Assembly: GCF_900766305.1 (NCBI RefSeq)
Contig: NZ_CAAFUZ010000067.1
Span: 1 to 44,070 of the forward strand
Origin: an uncultured Gemella sp.
GTDB taxonomy: Bacteria > Bacillota > Bacilli > Staphylococcales > Gemellaceae
DNA: 44,070 bases
Direction of reading: 5' to 3'
Shown: positions 43,765 to 44,070 of the stretch, one piece after another
Position numbering within the stretch: the stretch's first letter is position 1
Layout of the letters: each line of letters begins with the position of its first letter
The notes under the pieces: generated by a model
The model's input: only the letters and a program-made list of their open reading frames with translations
Told to the model about the DNA's origin: nothing
The model's database searches: none
Made by a program: the position numbers and the translations under genes

Positions 43765-44070
43765 TTATTTTCTCCTTAATCTGTTTAAAAACAATATTTT
43801 TCGCATCATACGTACAATTAATTTACCTGCCTCATGATTTCTATATGTATAAATATAAATACTAAACAACCCAACATATAGAAGTATTTTCATAAATATA
43901 GTGACAATAAATTCCTGTTTAGAAAATACATAAACATCTAATAAGATAATACAGACAATACTTATCGTAAATACTGTAAAATGTTTAATCATAATTTTGA
44001 AATATTCTTTTGATGAAGATTTCATTCCATACTTAAACGCGCTATACGGCTCATACCATATACAAGTTAT
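43765..44070 (-). CDS. C-terminal part of a polysaccharide membrane protein, probably a Wzx-type flippase (truncated by window)
   Basis: The frame is open through the right edge: before the first Met (44025) there are 15 further codons without a stop (reading ITCIWYEPYSAFKYG), and no SD precedes that Met. The true start therefore lies outside. The visible 101 residues have a YEPYSAFKYGMKSSSKEYF loop, two membrane segments (about residues 30-52 and 58-76) and a basic tail. The W-Y-E-P-Y-x-x-F-K-Y loop and the basic end resemble the C-terminal part of oligosaccharide flippases, which fits the adjacent glycosyltransferase. A polysaccharide polymerase is the alternative. Confidence 0.55.
   Translation of the reverse strand: MTCIWYEPYSAFKYGMKSSSKEYFKIMIKHFTVFTISIVCIILLDVYVFSKQEFIVTIFMKILLYVGLFSIYIYTYRNHEAGKLIVRMMRKILFLNRLRRK

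Overview
This window is a stretch of bacterial chromosome from a low-GC Firmicute. It is very AT-rich, uses strong Shine-Dalgarno (SD) sequences and T-tailed hairpin terminators, and has an LPxTG surface protein. Its housekeeping gene orders are familiar from Bacillus and Staphylococcus: asnS-dnaD-nth; a yrvD-like gene next to recJ; fmt-rsmB-rlmN-PP2C phosphatase-PASTA kinase. Protein character and mixed Bacillales/Streptococcus affinities make Gemella or a close relative the best guess. That is an inference, because there is no rRNA here. No tRNA, rRNA, CRISPR array or prophage was found.

Layout. 1-86: terminal piece of an insertion sequence (ISL3-like end). 114-915: a GrpB-family protein and a small membrane protein, convergent on a shared terminator. 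978-2085: a XerS-like tyrosine recombinase with a dif-like palindrome just upstream. From here to the right edge almost every gene is on the minus strand, as expected just beyond a replication terminus. 2590-9747: rpmB, a GntP-type permease with a cre-like site, a DUF1697 protein, efp, and the apt-M16C peptidase-trmB unit. 9925-15175: an accessory block with an IscA/HesB-fold protein, a VanZ-family protein and a 1405-residue cell-wall-anchored haem/haemoglobin-binding-type protein (HID-like repeats, NEAT domain, EF-hand, leucine-rich repeats (LRRs), LPKTG) behind a Fur box. 15394-22793: a DNA-repair operon, pcrA-ligA-lapA-recJ-dsbA. 23049-25218: FAH-family hydrolase, recA and a 30-residue membrane miniprotein. 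25349-33202: uvrC and the fmt-rsmB-rlmN-pppL-prkC operon. 33291-39958: ogt, lspA, nth, dnaD, asnS, an eroded dinG-like gene and cca. 40019-44070: ackA, an Asn/Tyr-rich membrane protein, and the end of a polysaccharide locus (GT4 glycosyltransferase plus the truncated end of a probable flippase).

How it works together. The window is dominated by DNA maintenance (XerS, PcrA, LigA, RecJ, RecA, UvrC, Nth, Ogt, DnaD, DinG-like) and by translation and RNA modification (L28, EF-P, TrmB, Fmt, RsmB, RlmN, Cca, AsnS), with one Ser/Thr kinase-phosphatase pair sensing the cell wall. The points most worth following up are: (1) the Fur-controlled Shr/IlsA-like haem receptor that sits between recJ and apt; (2) a DinG homologue that keeps an intact DEDDh exonuclease but has lost its helicase motifs; (3) the recombinase/dif-like pair; (4) an endonuclease III with no Fe-S cluster cysteines; (5) an unannotated miniprotein after recA.
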